Assembly (NCBI GenBank): GCA_021775005.1
Contig: JAJFIK010000052.1
Location: 1-36,747, forward strand
Direction of reading: 5' to 3'
DNA: 36,747 bases
Source: Rhodospirillales bacterium
Lineage (GTDB): Bacteria; Pseudomonadota; Alphaproteobacteria; JAJFIK01
The position numbers were made by a program, and so were the translations under genes. Below the pieces are notes generated by a model, which saw only the letters and a list, made by a program, of their open reading frames with translations, searched no databases and was not told the origin of the DNA. Of this stretch, positions 10,456 to 18,321 are shown piece by piece; the first letter of the stretch is position 1; each line of letters starts with the position of its first letter.

Positions 10456-11181
10456 ATGACCGCGCAGATCAAAATGAAGGAACTCGAGGCGCGCACCGGC
10501 GTGAGCCGCGAGACCATACGCTATTACATTCGCGAAGGGCTTCTGGCGGAACCGGAAAAACCCAAACCGAATGTAGCGCTTTATGATGAAACGCATATTG
10601 AACGTGTCGCGCTGATCAAAAAATTGCAGCACGAACGCTTCCTGCCCCTTGGCGTGATCAAGGACATGCTGCGCGCCGATGGTGAACCCCTTCAGGCGGA
10701 AGAGCTTCCCACTTTACTGGGACTTGAGTTTTTGCTCAGCGCCCGCTTTGGCAATGAGCAATCCCGCAAGTCGCAATCGCTATCTGACGTATCAAAGCAA
10801 ACCGGCGTTGAGCTAAAAGAAATAGAGGAAATGGACCGCGTGGGGCTTGTCTCCATTGCCGTGGGCGGCACGCTTTCCAAACAAGATGCCGGCACCGTGG
10901 ACATTTGGGGCAAGCTGAAGTCCGCCGGCTTTAAGGGCGAACGCGGCTACGGTGTTGCGGAGCTTAAACGCTATCTTGATGCCGCCAACTCCCTTGCCAC
11001 CATAGATGTGGAGCACTTCTTTAAACGCAACGCGGCGGGCATGACCACCGAAGAGGCATCAGCCCTGGCTGAGCAAGGCATTATTTTGTCCAACGATTTG
11101 CTGGGGCGCTTGCGCTTACGCGCGATCATCCGCGAAGTGGCGGAACACAATGCCCGCGCCATGGAAGACGCAAAAGACTAA
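10456..11181 (+). CDS. MerR-family transcriptional regulator with a second HTH-like segment
   Basis: A 241-residue probable DNA-binding regulator starting 4 bp after the CYP153 stop, so it is likely co-transcribed and may control the unit. Residues 5-72 form a MerR winged-helix domain (MKELEARTGVSRETIRYYI, then PLGVIKDML). Residues 108-133 (SLSDVSKQTGVELKEIEEM) repeat the pattern of the first helix-turn-helix, with TGV, a spaced isoleucine and a GLV, suggesting an internal duplication. The C-terminal half is helical with no recognisable ligand domain and no cysteine cluster, so a metal sensor is unlikely. What it senses and what it regulates are unknown. Confidence 0.8.
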   Translation: MTAQIKMKELEARTGVSRETIRYYIREGLLAEPEKPKPNVALYDETHIERVALIKKLQHERFLPLGVIKDMLRADGEPLQAEELPTLLGLEFLLSARFGNEQSRKSQSLSDVSKQTGVELKEIEEMDRVGLVSIAVGGTLSKQDAGTVDIWGKLKSAGFKGERGYGVAELKRYLDAANSLATIDVEHFFKRNAAGMTTEEASALAEQGIILSNDLLGRLRLRAIIREVAEHNARAMEDAKD

Positions 11182-11266
11182 CCCCCCCCTAACCCTCCCC
11201 CGCAAGGGGGGAGGTCGGCGCGCCGATCCGTGATCGCGTGCCGGGTTGGGGTGGGGAGTAGTACGC
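11182..11266. repeat. Hairpin-rich intergenic repeat, family A, copy 1
   Basis: This starts immediately after the MerR stop. A perfect hairpin, CCTCCCCC-GCAA-GGGGGGAGG (11194-11213), is followed by GAGGTCGGCGCGCC and, 16 bp later, TGCCGGGTTGGGGTG. The same order of blocks (C-rich/G-rich hairpin, AGGTCGGCGCGCC, GCCGGGT-GGGGTG) appears at 15492-15614. It lies between the convergent MerR gene and rnpB and may also stop transcription. Confidence 0.75.
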
Positions 11267-11278
11267 CGCACTTAGCCC

Positions 11279-11370
11279 GTCATCCCGGAAATTGCATCGC
11301 AATTGTCCGGGATCTTACGCGGCAGGCCGTGAATGAGATTCCGGGCTCGGCTTCGCCGCCCCGGAATGAC
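11279..11370. repeat. Palindromic intergenic repeat, family B, copy 1
   Basis: A 92-bp element bounded by inverted GTCATCCCGG (11279) and CCGGAATGAC (ending 11370). Inside the left arm is a nested dyad, ATTGC-ATC-GCAAT. The right arm (11337-11370) folds as ATTCCGG...CCGGAAT around a GGCTTCGCC loop. A closely related right arm occurs at 22015-22048. It has no coding potential and resembles the REP/RIME-type palindromes of alphaproteobacteria. Confidence 0.75.
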
Positions 11371-11380
11371 GAACGGAGAT

Positions 11381-11763
<383 letters not shown>

Positions 11764-11768
11764 GGCGG

Positions 11769-11797
11769 AATGTGCGCCCTCTGAAGCTCAAGTTCAA
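11769..11797 (-). promoter_or_regulatory. Probable rnpB promoter
   Basis: On the minus strand TTGAAC (11797-11792), a 17-bp spacer and CACATT (11774-11769) end 6 bases before the predicted RNase P RNA 5' end. That spacing is right for a housekeeping promoter, although the -10 is weak. The site lies between the DUF4037 stop and rnpB. Confidence 0.5.
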
Positions 11798-11806
11798 GGG
11801 TCCAGA

Positions 11807-12907
11807 TCAGCCCTCAAACATGCGCAATACACGCCCGCCCTTGGTGACTGAGAGTTTGGTGTCTCTGCTATCGGTAATCAGATCGATTGGGCCATAGACC
11901 CCTTGTTTAAAGAGTTGCCCCAAGCGCGGAGATTTGATTTCTGCAATCAGTGCGCGAGAGAACTTTATGGCGCGAATGGTGTGAAACCCCCTGTCCTTGT
12001 AGAGCGCTACCTTTTCAGGAACTTTCTTTGTTACGCTGAGAGCATTATGCATGGCAGCACAAGTTTCCAAGGCTGCACTAAGCGCCATATCGCGCTCCGC
12101 CCAGCCAGGGGCATGAACCATGGCTTCAATCTGCGGTCCCAACAAAGCCGCACATTGCAGTGATTGAAACGCGCGCCCGACCCATTTGGAATAAGGCGTG
12201 TATGTATTCTCCATGGCAAAGGCGAGACGCATCAGCTCCGTCACAATATTCCCTAGCGCCACTGCAACGCCAAGATCATCAGCGGATTGACCCATCCTGC
12301 CAATGGTCAATTCCAAACGACGAAGCCGCAACCAAACACAGCCCAAATAGAATAACCAAACATCACGAGGATACCACGCCAACTCGCCGCGCATCCTCCC
12401 AAGCCCAACCTCATCATGAAACACCCGCCCCGATGTCATCGTCAGCAACAAGGATTGCGGGGTGGCGAGCCAATGATCTTCTGCCAACGGCTGAGTAGCA
12501 TCAACACCCAAATGCCGACGTGAAAAACTTGCAAGCGTCGTGATTTCAATCTTGTGGTTTACCGAGCCGCTTTCTTTTCGCGACATCTCAAAACTGCTCT
12601 TCTGGCCCGGGTCAGGCACAATAAAGTGCGTTGGAAAACCGCGATATTCATAAGGCAAGTTTTCCGCAAAGTATGTACTCAACTCCGCCATGAAGGTCTT
12701 GCCGGCATCCTCGGAGACAAACAGTTGAAACCGGGGGCCCCAACTGTGATCGGTCGACATCTCCGTGTCATAGCCCAGCACATCGGACCCTGCGCCCATT
12801 AGGGCGGCGGCATGCGGCAAGTTTGGATACTTTTCCCCAAGAAGCGGCGCCACTACATCGCGGTAGTATCCGTCGGCAAGATCAAGACCTGGAACGAACT
12901 TGACCAT
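11807..12907 (-). CDS. DUF4037-family protein, nucleotidyltransferase-like
   Basis: A soluble protein of 366 residues. The start MVKFVPGLDLADGYYRDVVAPLL and the block GAGSDVLGYDTEMSTDHSWGPR (about 38-59) are the signature of DUF4037. That family resembles the nucleotidyltransferase fold (GS followed by an acidic segment), but the enzyme activity is not established. The rest is mostly helical, with WYPRDVWLFYLGCVWLRL and TPYSKWVGRAF as conserved-looking blocks. The ATG sits 2 bp after the TolB-like TPR gene stop, so the two are probably co-transcribed. The biological role is unknown. Confidence 0.8.
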   Translation of the reverse strand: MVKFVPGLDLADGYYRDVVAPLLGEKYPNLPHAAALMGAGSDVLGYDTEMSTDHSWGPRFQLFVSEDAGKTFMAELSTYFAENLPYEYRGFPTHFIVPDPGQKSSFEMSRKESGSVNHKIEITTLASFSRRHLGVDATQPLAEDHWLATPQSLLLTMTSGRVFHDEVGLGRMRGELAWYPRDVWLFYLGCVWLRLRRLELTIGRMGQSADDLGVAVALGNIVTELMRLAFAMENTYTPYSKWVGRAFQSLQCAALLGPQIEAMVHAPGWAERDMALSAALETCAAMHNALSVTKKVPEKVALYKDRGFHTIRAIKFSRALIAEIKSPRLGQLFKQGVYGPIDLITDSRDTKLSVTKGGRVLRMFEG

Positions 12908-12909
12908 GG

Positions 12910-14715
12910 TCAGTCACAATCAATCCGGCCGGCTTGCCCTTCGCGGCAACGAGGCGGAAAGCCGTAAGTGCGCCAATACTCAGCCAGTCCGTTAGCTTCA
13001 AGAACCCTTTGGAAGGCGTCGGTTTGCCGATACCCAGCAAGTTCCGGTCCTAATGGAATGCCCCAGTCCGGATCGTAGCGATCATAGTTCCCAATCATTA
13101 TGTCGATGGAAGTTTGACCTGAGGCGCCTGTGCGCGTTTCTTCGAACGCGGTAATGGCATCGATCAAATGATCCCAATCACCACCCGGGTCGCGAAAAAT
13201 CTCATAGAGCATTTCATTGTCCGCCCAGGGCGCATTGGGACCATACTCCTCGGCGGCTACAATGAGAAACAACTCCCGTTTGCCAAGTCGCGCCAGCATT
13301 GAAAGGGGAAGCGCCGGAACAGCAATTCCAGAATTCGCAGCTGCCAAATAGTAGTCAAATGCTGTTTGGTCATCACCAACCGCAGTGGAATGAAATACCA
13401 AATTTGCATGACACGGCGAATAGTCCGGTTCGATCTCAACACACCTGGCAAAGTCCTCAAGCGCCAACTCAACAAATCCCACACTTGCCAACGTAAGACC
13501 TCGCCAGTTCAGGGCCGATGTGTTGCGCGGATCAATTTCAAGCGCTCGGTCGTAGCTTTCAAGCTCCCGATGAATCGAGGCCGCTGTTGACACCTCAACC
13601 ATATCATCTTCGACATTTGCGATCACGGCGATGGCAAGAGAGCTTTCAGGATCTATGGCAAGCGCCCTTTGTGAGTATTCAATCGCAAGTCGATTTAGCT
13701 CGCCTTCTTCGGCATCAATGAAGCCATAAGATGTGGCAAGCATGTGGAGCGCGCCGCGCATTTCCCAAGCTTCCGAGAAATCCGGGTCGAGCCCGACAGC
13801 TTGCGCAAGCAGGGCATCGGCTCGATCAAATGCGTCCCGCGCCAGGAACAAAGGCCGCGCTTGAAGATAAAGCTCATAAGCGGTGAGGTTCTCCGTCGTT
13901 GCCTCAACCTCAATCTCCATAGCGGGCAGCACACCCTGCAGCCGTTCGCTCAGCGCCGCGACAATGGCTGTCGCAATTTCATCCTGCACCTCAAAAATAT
14001 TTGAGGCGGTTAGGGTGCGGTCAAAAGTGTCTGACCACAGGTGCTCATCAGTGGAGGCATCAATGAGCTGCGCGGTGATACGAATGGTATCCCCCGCCCG
14101 GCGCACACTGCCCTCCACCACATGAGCAACATTTAGCTGATCTGCAATGGCAGGGATGCCGATGCTAGAGCCTTTGAACTGGAAGGCAGACGTGCGCGAG
14201 GCAACGCGCAAGCCCTCAACCCGCACCAGCACATTCAAGAGCTCTTCCGAAATACCGTCTGAGAAATATTCCTGATCGCCTTCGGGGGAGAGATCTTCAA
14301 ACGCCAAAACAGCGATGGATGCGGCCTCCGGGCCAACAACGTTATCGGTGGGCGTCTGCATAACAACAGTGGCCGTATTGGGCGCAAGCTGCTGCCACAC
14401 CACTACGCCCATGACGACGACCAGTGCTGCCACAATAACGCCGTCTGCGAGGCGGAATGGTTTGATCGTCTCATCCCCGGCGCGCGCCTCAGTGCGCTTG
14501 GGCCCTTCAGGGGTCAGCTCAAAGGCCCAGGCAATAATCAGCGCAATGGGAAACCCGACCACCAGCAAAATGAGCGCAAATGAGTCCGCCCAGCTGGGCA
14601 TGCCGGAGGCGCGAGCGATTACCCCCACCACCTGCATCACCGCCCAGCCTGCCACCAAATAAGCCGCGGCGACACGGAAGACACTGCGGCGGCGTAGTTC
14701 TGTGAGAAAGTCCAA
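12910..14715 (-). CDS. TolB-like/TPR membrane protein of the adenylate-cyclase-associated type
   Basis: A membrane-anchored protein of about 601 residues. The start LTELRRRSVFRVAAAYLVAGW is the N-terminal membrane module found in many proteobacterial TPR proteins, some fused to adenylate cyclases. Hydrophobic segments lie at about 13-31, 44-64 and 92-106. A TolB/FlgO-like domain follows (SIAVLAFEDLSPEGDQEYFSDGISEELL, HVVEGSVRR, ITAQLIDASTDEHLWS), then tetratricopeptide-like repeats to the C terminus. No cyclase domain is present. The start is a TTG: the one at 14715 has AGGGG 6 bases upstream, whereas the TTG at 14721 abuts it. The cellular role is unknown. Confidence 0.8.
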   Translation of the reverse strand: MDFLTELRRRSVFRVAAAYLVAGWAVMQVVGVIARASGMPSWADSFALILLVVGFPIALIIAWAFELTPEGPKRTEARAGDETIKPFRLADGVIVAALVVVMGVVVWQQLAPNTATVVMQTPTDNVVGPEAASIAVLAFEDLSPEGDQEYFSDGISEELLNVLVRVEGLRVASRTSAFQFKGSSIGIPAIADQLNVAHVVEGSVRRAGDTIRITAQLIDASTDEHLWSDTFDRTLTASNIFEVQDEIATAIVAALSERLQGVLPAMEIEVEATTENLTAYELYLQARPLFLARDAFDRADALLAQAVGLDPDFSEAWEMRGALHMLATSYGFIDAEEGELNRLAIEYSQRALAIDPESSLAIAVIANVEDDMVEVSTAASIHRELESYDRALEIDPRNTSALNWRGLTLASVGFVELALEDFARCVEIEPDYSPCHANLVFHSTAVGDDQTAFDYYLAAANSGIAVPALPLSMLARLGKRELFLIVAAEEYGPNAPWADNEMLYEIFRDPGGDWDHLIDAITAFEETRTGASGQTSIDIMIGNYDRYDPDWGIPLGPELAGYRQTDAFQRVLEANGLAEYWRTYGFPPRCREGQAGRIDCD

Positions 14716-14804
14716 TGCCAACCCCTATCGAATCGCTCAAAGCGCACTTGGCTGCACTCTAGGCAGAAGCGCAGCGGCACACAAACCAGAGGTACCAATG
14801 GCAA

Positions 14805-15470
14805 CTACCCTTGGTGGGCTGCCTGATTGAAATGCTCGAGATAGGCTTTGAGGACGGCACGTGTCTGCTCACCGAATATGCCGTCCACTTCGATGCAATA
14901 GCCAAAGTGCATGAGGCCCAGCTGAAAATTTCGCACCTCGTCAGCGGGTGAGTGCTCGTCAATGAGCTCAATGGGCGGCTGAAAAACAATCCAGCGCCCA
15001 ATGCCCGCATCGGCCAGCCTGCGCCACGGGAACAATTCGCCCGGATCTTGCTTGCGGCCCGGCGCCACATCGGAATGGCCAAGCACGTGCTCAGCGGGAA
15101 TATCATGACGGGAGAGAATATCCTTGGCGAGCGCCATAACGCTTTCAATTTGCGCCTCAGGAAAAGCGCGATAGCCAAACTCATGACCAGGGTTGACGAT
15201 CTCTATGCCGATGCTGCGCGCGTTCACATCCCCCTCCCCCTTCCAACACGAAATCCCCGCATGCCAGGCGCGTTTGCCCTCAGTGACGTGCTGAAAAACG
15301 CGCCCATCTTCTTCCACGGTGTAATGGGCGGCAACTTTGGACGCGGGGTCGCACATGCGCGCCATTGCTTCTTCGCCTGTGGGCATGCCGGTGTAATGCA
15401 TGATCAGCATATCGATGGCGCGCGCGCGCTCATCGAAGTTTGGCGACGGTCTTTGGATGATGTTCAACAA
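14805..15470 (-). CDS. AmpD/AmiD-like N-acetylmuramoyl-L-alanine amidase with peptidoglycan-binding domain
   Basis: A zinc amidase (Amidase_2 fold) that cleaves the MurNAc-L-Ala bond of muropeptides in peptidoglycan recycling. The 221 residues hold the catalytic domain (1-155) with likely zinc ligands His25 (MHYTG), His132 (GHSDVAPGRK) and Asp142 (QDPGE). A PG_binding_1-like domain spans about 165-215 (FGYCIEVDGIFGEQTRAVL). No signal peptide or lipobox is visible, so a cytosolic AmpD-type role is possible even though the binding domain is more typical of AmiD. The start must be TTG (15470 or 15467), because no in-frame ATG or GTG lies between the upstream stop and residue 21. Confidence 0.9.
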   Translation of the reverse strand: MLNIIQRPSPNFDERARAIDMLIMHYTGMPTGEEAMARMCDPASKVAAHYTVEEDGRVFQHVTEGKRAWHAGISCWKGEGDVNARSIGIEIVNPGHEFGYRAFPEAQIESVMALAKDILSRHDIPAEHVLGHSDVAPGRKQDPGELFPWRRLADAGIGRWIVFQPPIELIDEHSPADEVRNFQLGLMHFGYCIEVDGIFGEQTRAVLKAYLEHFNQAAHQG

Positions 15471-15491
15471 GAGCTCTTGACCATTTCAGTT

Positions 15492-15614
15492 TCCCCCCAT
15501 CCTAGCCTTCCCCCGCAATGGGGGGAAGAAAGAGCGGGTTGCCCCCTCAAACCTCCGCCTTCGAGGGGGAAGGTCGGCGCGCCATAGGAAATTGGTGCGC
15601 CGGGTGGGGGTGAA
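15492..15614. repeat. Hairpin-rich intergenic repeat, family A, copy 2
   Basis: This contains CTTCCCCC-GCAA-TGGGGGGAAG (15507-15528), a second CCGCCTTCGAGG-type hairpin, then AAGGTCGGCGCGCC and GGTGCGCCGGGTGGGGGTG. The last two blocks pair with each other around a 10-base AT-rich loop. Block order matches 11182-11266. It fills most of the 163-bp gap between the amidase and the first EamA gene; nothing else is seen there. Confidence 0.75.
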
Positions 15615-15633
15615 CGCTTTAAACATTACTCAA

Positions 15634-16521
15634 TCAGTGCGTCACTTCCACATCGCGGACCGCCTCGGCCGGGCGACGAATTGTAACGATCAATACCCCC
15701 GCCAGTGTAATCGCCCCGCCCAACAGAATTTGCCAGGTGAGCACATCCCCCAAAAGGGGCACACTTATGGCAATGGTCATAATTGGCGCCATCAGGGTTA
15801 AGGGCGCAATGGTGCTGACCTCATAGCGCTGCAGCAAATAGAACATACCCGCGTGGGCAAACATGTTGGAGATTAGGGCCGTGAACGCCACGGCGGTCCA
15901 TCCCACCCATGTGGCGCTCATGATCGATTCCCATATCCCGGTTTCAAAGGTGAAGGTCAGCAGCAGGAGAGGTGGCCATGATATGAGCGCGATCCAGGCC
16001 TGCAACTCAAACGGTTTCACCCCCTGAATACGCCGCATATAGATGGACCCCACCGCGCCAAAGCACGCCGCGCAGGTGCCAAGGGCAATGCCCAGGAGGG
16101 AGCCAAACACCTCCGGGTCAAAGACCAGAATGGAAACGCCCAAAAAGGCGAGCGCCATGCCGGCCCAGCGTTGCCAGCCCACTTGTTCCTGCAAGAAGAC
16201 AAAGCCGAGCAGAGTTGTGAACGGCACGCCCAATTGCGCGGCCATGACCACCGCAGGAATGTTGTGGGAGATGTAGATCGCGCCATAGAAAAAACCGAAC
16301 TGAATGCCGCCTGCCGTGATCGCTATTATGGCGATGTCAACCATCCGCCCGCGATGAAATTTGAGGAACGGCACCAGCAATGCCGAGATGATCAGAAACC
16401 TGAGCAGCAAGAACAGAAAGGGCGACAGCTCCCGCATGCCGAACTCAACGGCAATGATGGCAATGGCCCATACCAGGTTGATCATCACCAAAAAGAAAAA
16501 GTGAATTGGTGACATGGACAT
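15634..16521 (-). CDS. EamA-family (DMT superfamily) transporter, paralog 1
   Basis: An inner-membrane exporter-type protein of about 295 residues with ten hydrophobic segments in two EamA halves; substrates of such proteins are usually small metabolites or amino acids. Motifs include LLRFLIISALLVPFL, FVFLQEQVGWQRWAGMALAFLGV and LLGDVLTWQILLGGAITLAGV. It aligns end to end with the next gene upstream. The longest frame starts at 16683 inside that neighbour, so I use the ATG at 16521; 16515 (MSPIHFFF) and 16542 are alternatives. None has a clear ribosome site. The substrate is unknown. Confidence 0.85.
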   Translation of the reverse strand: MSMSPIHFFFLVMINLVWAIAIIAVEFGMRELSPFLFLLLRFLIISALLVPFLKFHRGRMVDIAIIAITAGGIQFGFFYGAIYISHNIPAVVMAAQLGVPFTTLLGFVFLQEQVGWQRWAGMALAFLGVSILVFDPEVFGSLLGIALGTCAACFGAVGSIYMRRIQGVKPFELQAWIALISWPPLLLLTFTFETGIWESIMSATWVGWTAVAFTALISNMFAHAGMFYLLQRYEVSTIAPLTLMAPIMTIAISVPLLGDVLTWQILLGGAITLAGVLIVTIRRPAEAVRDVEVTH

Positions 16522-16591
16522 CGCGGCGCGGGCTTTCGGCATCAGGGGAGCGGGCGTCAATGATAGATCGCTTTGGCTGATGCGCAACCGC

Positions 16592-17467
16592 TTAAACCGC
16601 CTCCAGCTCCTCGCCTGCTGCGCTACTTTGCCTTGCCGCGACGATCGCCACGCCGCCGAGAGTGATAATCGCGCCAATGGCAATGCGCCAGGTCATCCCT
16701 TCCCCCAAGAGCCACACCGAGAAGAGAATACCGCACACGGGCGCAAGCAAGGTCAGCGGCCCCACGAGTGACACTTCATAGCGCTGGATGAGATAGTACA
16801 TCCCCGCATGACCAAAGATGCTGGCGGCAATGGCTGAATAGAGGATCGTGCTCCAGGCCCAAAGCGGCGTGTGCGTGATGGTTTCCCATTGATGTCCTTC
16901 AAACGCGAAGGTGAGGATGAGCAAGGCGGGCACGCTGATCCACGCCAGCCATGCCTGCATTTGCAGCGGGCCAACGTCCTTAATTCGCCGCATCAGGATC
17001 ATGGCAATAGCCATGGAGGCCGCCCCGCCGATCATCAGCAAAACGCCATTTAGGTATCCAAAGACGCGAGGGTCAAAACTGATCAGCGCCACGCCCCCGA
17101 ATGCCAGCGCCATGCCGATGAGCCGTCGCCACCCAACCGCCTCCCCCAAAAAGGCGATCGACAAAATAGTCGCAAAGGGAACGTTGAGTTGCACCACAAC
17201 GGCGGCAACTGACGCGTCGGTGAGTGCAATGCCAGAGAACATCAAGGCGAAGTGAAGGAAGCCCGCTGTGATCGCAATGCCTGCCACATAGCGCATTTGC
17301 CCCGGTGCCCAGCGCAGAAACGGAGCCAGCAAAATAGCGATGGTGACAAAGCGCAAAGCCGTGAACAGAAACGGCGGCACTTCACCCAAGCCCAGTTTGG
17401 CCACAACGAAATTGAGTCCCCACGCCAAGGCGATACCAAAGAGCAATAGGAGATGAGGAAACGACAC
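16592..17467 (-). CDS. EamA-family (DMT superfamily) transporter, paralog 2
   Basis: A second ten-helix EamA permease of 291 residues. It shares many blocks with paralog 1: LRFVTIAILLAPFL, FLGEAVGWRRLIGMALAFGGV, MRRIKDVGPLQMQAWLAWIS, GHAGMYYLIQRYEVS and WRIAIGAIITLGGV. This points to an old tandem duplication. Start choice: GGAG lies 7 bases before a GTG at 17467, giving MSFPHLLLLFG, which lines up with MSPIHFFFLV of paralog 1. The TTG at 17473 is only 1 base from that site. The gene lies 70 bp upstream of paralog 1 and 29 bp downstream of djlA. The substrate is unknown. Confidence 0.87.
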   Translation of the reverse strand: MSFPHLLLLFGIALAWGLNFVVAKLGLGEVPPFLFTALRFVTIAILLAPFLRWAPGQMRYVAGIAITAGFLHFALMFSGIALTDASVAAVVVQLNVPFATILSIAFLGEAVGWRRLIGMALAFGGVALISFDPRVFGYLNGVLLMIGGAASMAIAMILMRRIKDVGPLQMQAWLAWISVPALLILTFAFEGHQWETITHTPLWAWSTILYSAIAASIFGHAGMYYLIQRYEVSLVGPLTLLAPVCGILFSVWLLGEGMTWRIAIGAIITLGGVAIVAARQSSAAGEELEAV

Positions 17468-17496
17468 GCGCAATCTCCGCCAAAGTTGCGCGAGAG

Positions 17497-18237
17497 CTAA
17501 TTCATCCCGCGCGTTTTGGCCACACGATCATACGCATCGTTGATCTTGGCAAGCTTATCTGTGGCGATGTCGACGAATTCTTCCGGCACGCCGCGCGCGA
17601 TCAATGCATCGGGATGATTTTCCTTAACCAGCGTGCGATAGGCCAATTTTAGCTCGTCATCAGTTACGCGGTTATCCACACCCAATATTAAGTAAGGGTC
17701 AGCGCCGTCTGCGCCCACATGCGAAGCTTTGATACGGGCATAGTCGTGCTCATTGAAGCCAAAAATCTGCGCGACATGTTGCAAGAACTGTTCTTCACCC
17801 GGATGAAAAATACCGTCCGCCATGGCGATGCGAAACAATCCATCAAGCAAATCCTCAAGCACATGAGGGCGCGCGCGAAACAACCGTGCGATCTGTTTCG
17901 CATAGGCGTCGTATCCCGCCATATCCTTGCGTGCCAGGTCGAAAATACGAGCGACATTTTTTTCTTCACCCGGCGGTACATGAAATATTTTTTTGAATTC
18001 ATCGACCTCGGATCTGGTCACCTGGCCATCAGCTTTCGCCATTTTGGCTGAAAGGGCGATCACACCGATGGTAAAAGCGATGGAGGCCTCGGCCCCTTCG
18101 ATGGGGCTATCCGGGTCGCGGGACGTTTCTGCCGCCCGGTCCATGGCATGGCCACCCGCCACGCCAATGAGCGCCCCAAGAGGCCCGCCAATGGCAAAGC
18201 CCGCTACACCACCCAACAATTTTCCCCAGATAGACAT
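17497..18237 (-). CDS. djlA: DjlA-like protein: TerB domain plus C-terminal J domain
   Basis: A probable membrane-associated co-chaperone of 246 residues. From the ATG at 18237 it starts MSIWGKLLGGVAGFAIGGPLG, a glycine-rich hydrophobic segment that may insert in the membrane. A TerB/DjlA helical domain spans about 45-170 (IALSAKMAKADGQVTRSE, FRIAMADGIFHPGEEQFL). A C-terminal J domain begins at DPYLILGVDNRVTDDELKLAY and contains the HPD tripeptide that stimulates DnaK ATPase. A longer frame from 18267 adds 10 residues and is less likely, since AGGGCAG precedes 18237. AmpD-like and DjlA-like genes often lie together in alphaproteobacteria; here two transporters separate them. Confidence 0.88.
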   Translation of the reverse strand: MSIWGKLLGGVAGFAIGGPLGALIGVAGGHAMDRAAETSRDPDSPIEGAEASIAFTIGVIALSAKMAKADGQVTRSEVDEFKKIFHVPPGEEKNVARIFDLARKDMAGYDAYAKQIARLFRARPHVLEDLLDGLFRIAMADGIFHPGEEQFLQHVAQIFGFNEHDYARIKASHVGADGADPYLILGVDNRVTDDELKLAYRTLVKENHPDALIARGVPEEFVDIATDKLAKINDAYDRVAKTRGMN

Positions 18238-18321
18238 GATCTGCCCTAGATAAGCTATGGTTTGCAAGAATGCGAGCAGAGATCTTGCGCATGATTGAGA
18301 TTATTTAATGACGACAATTTT

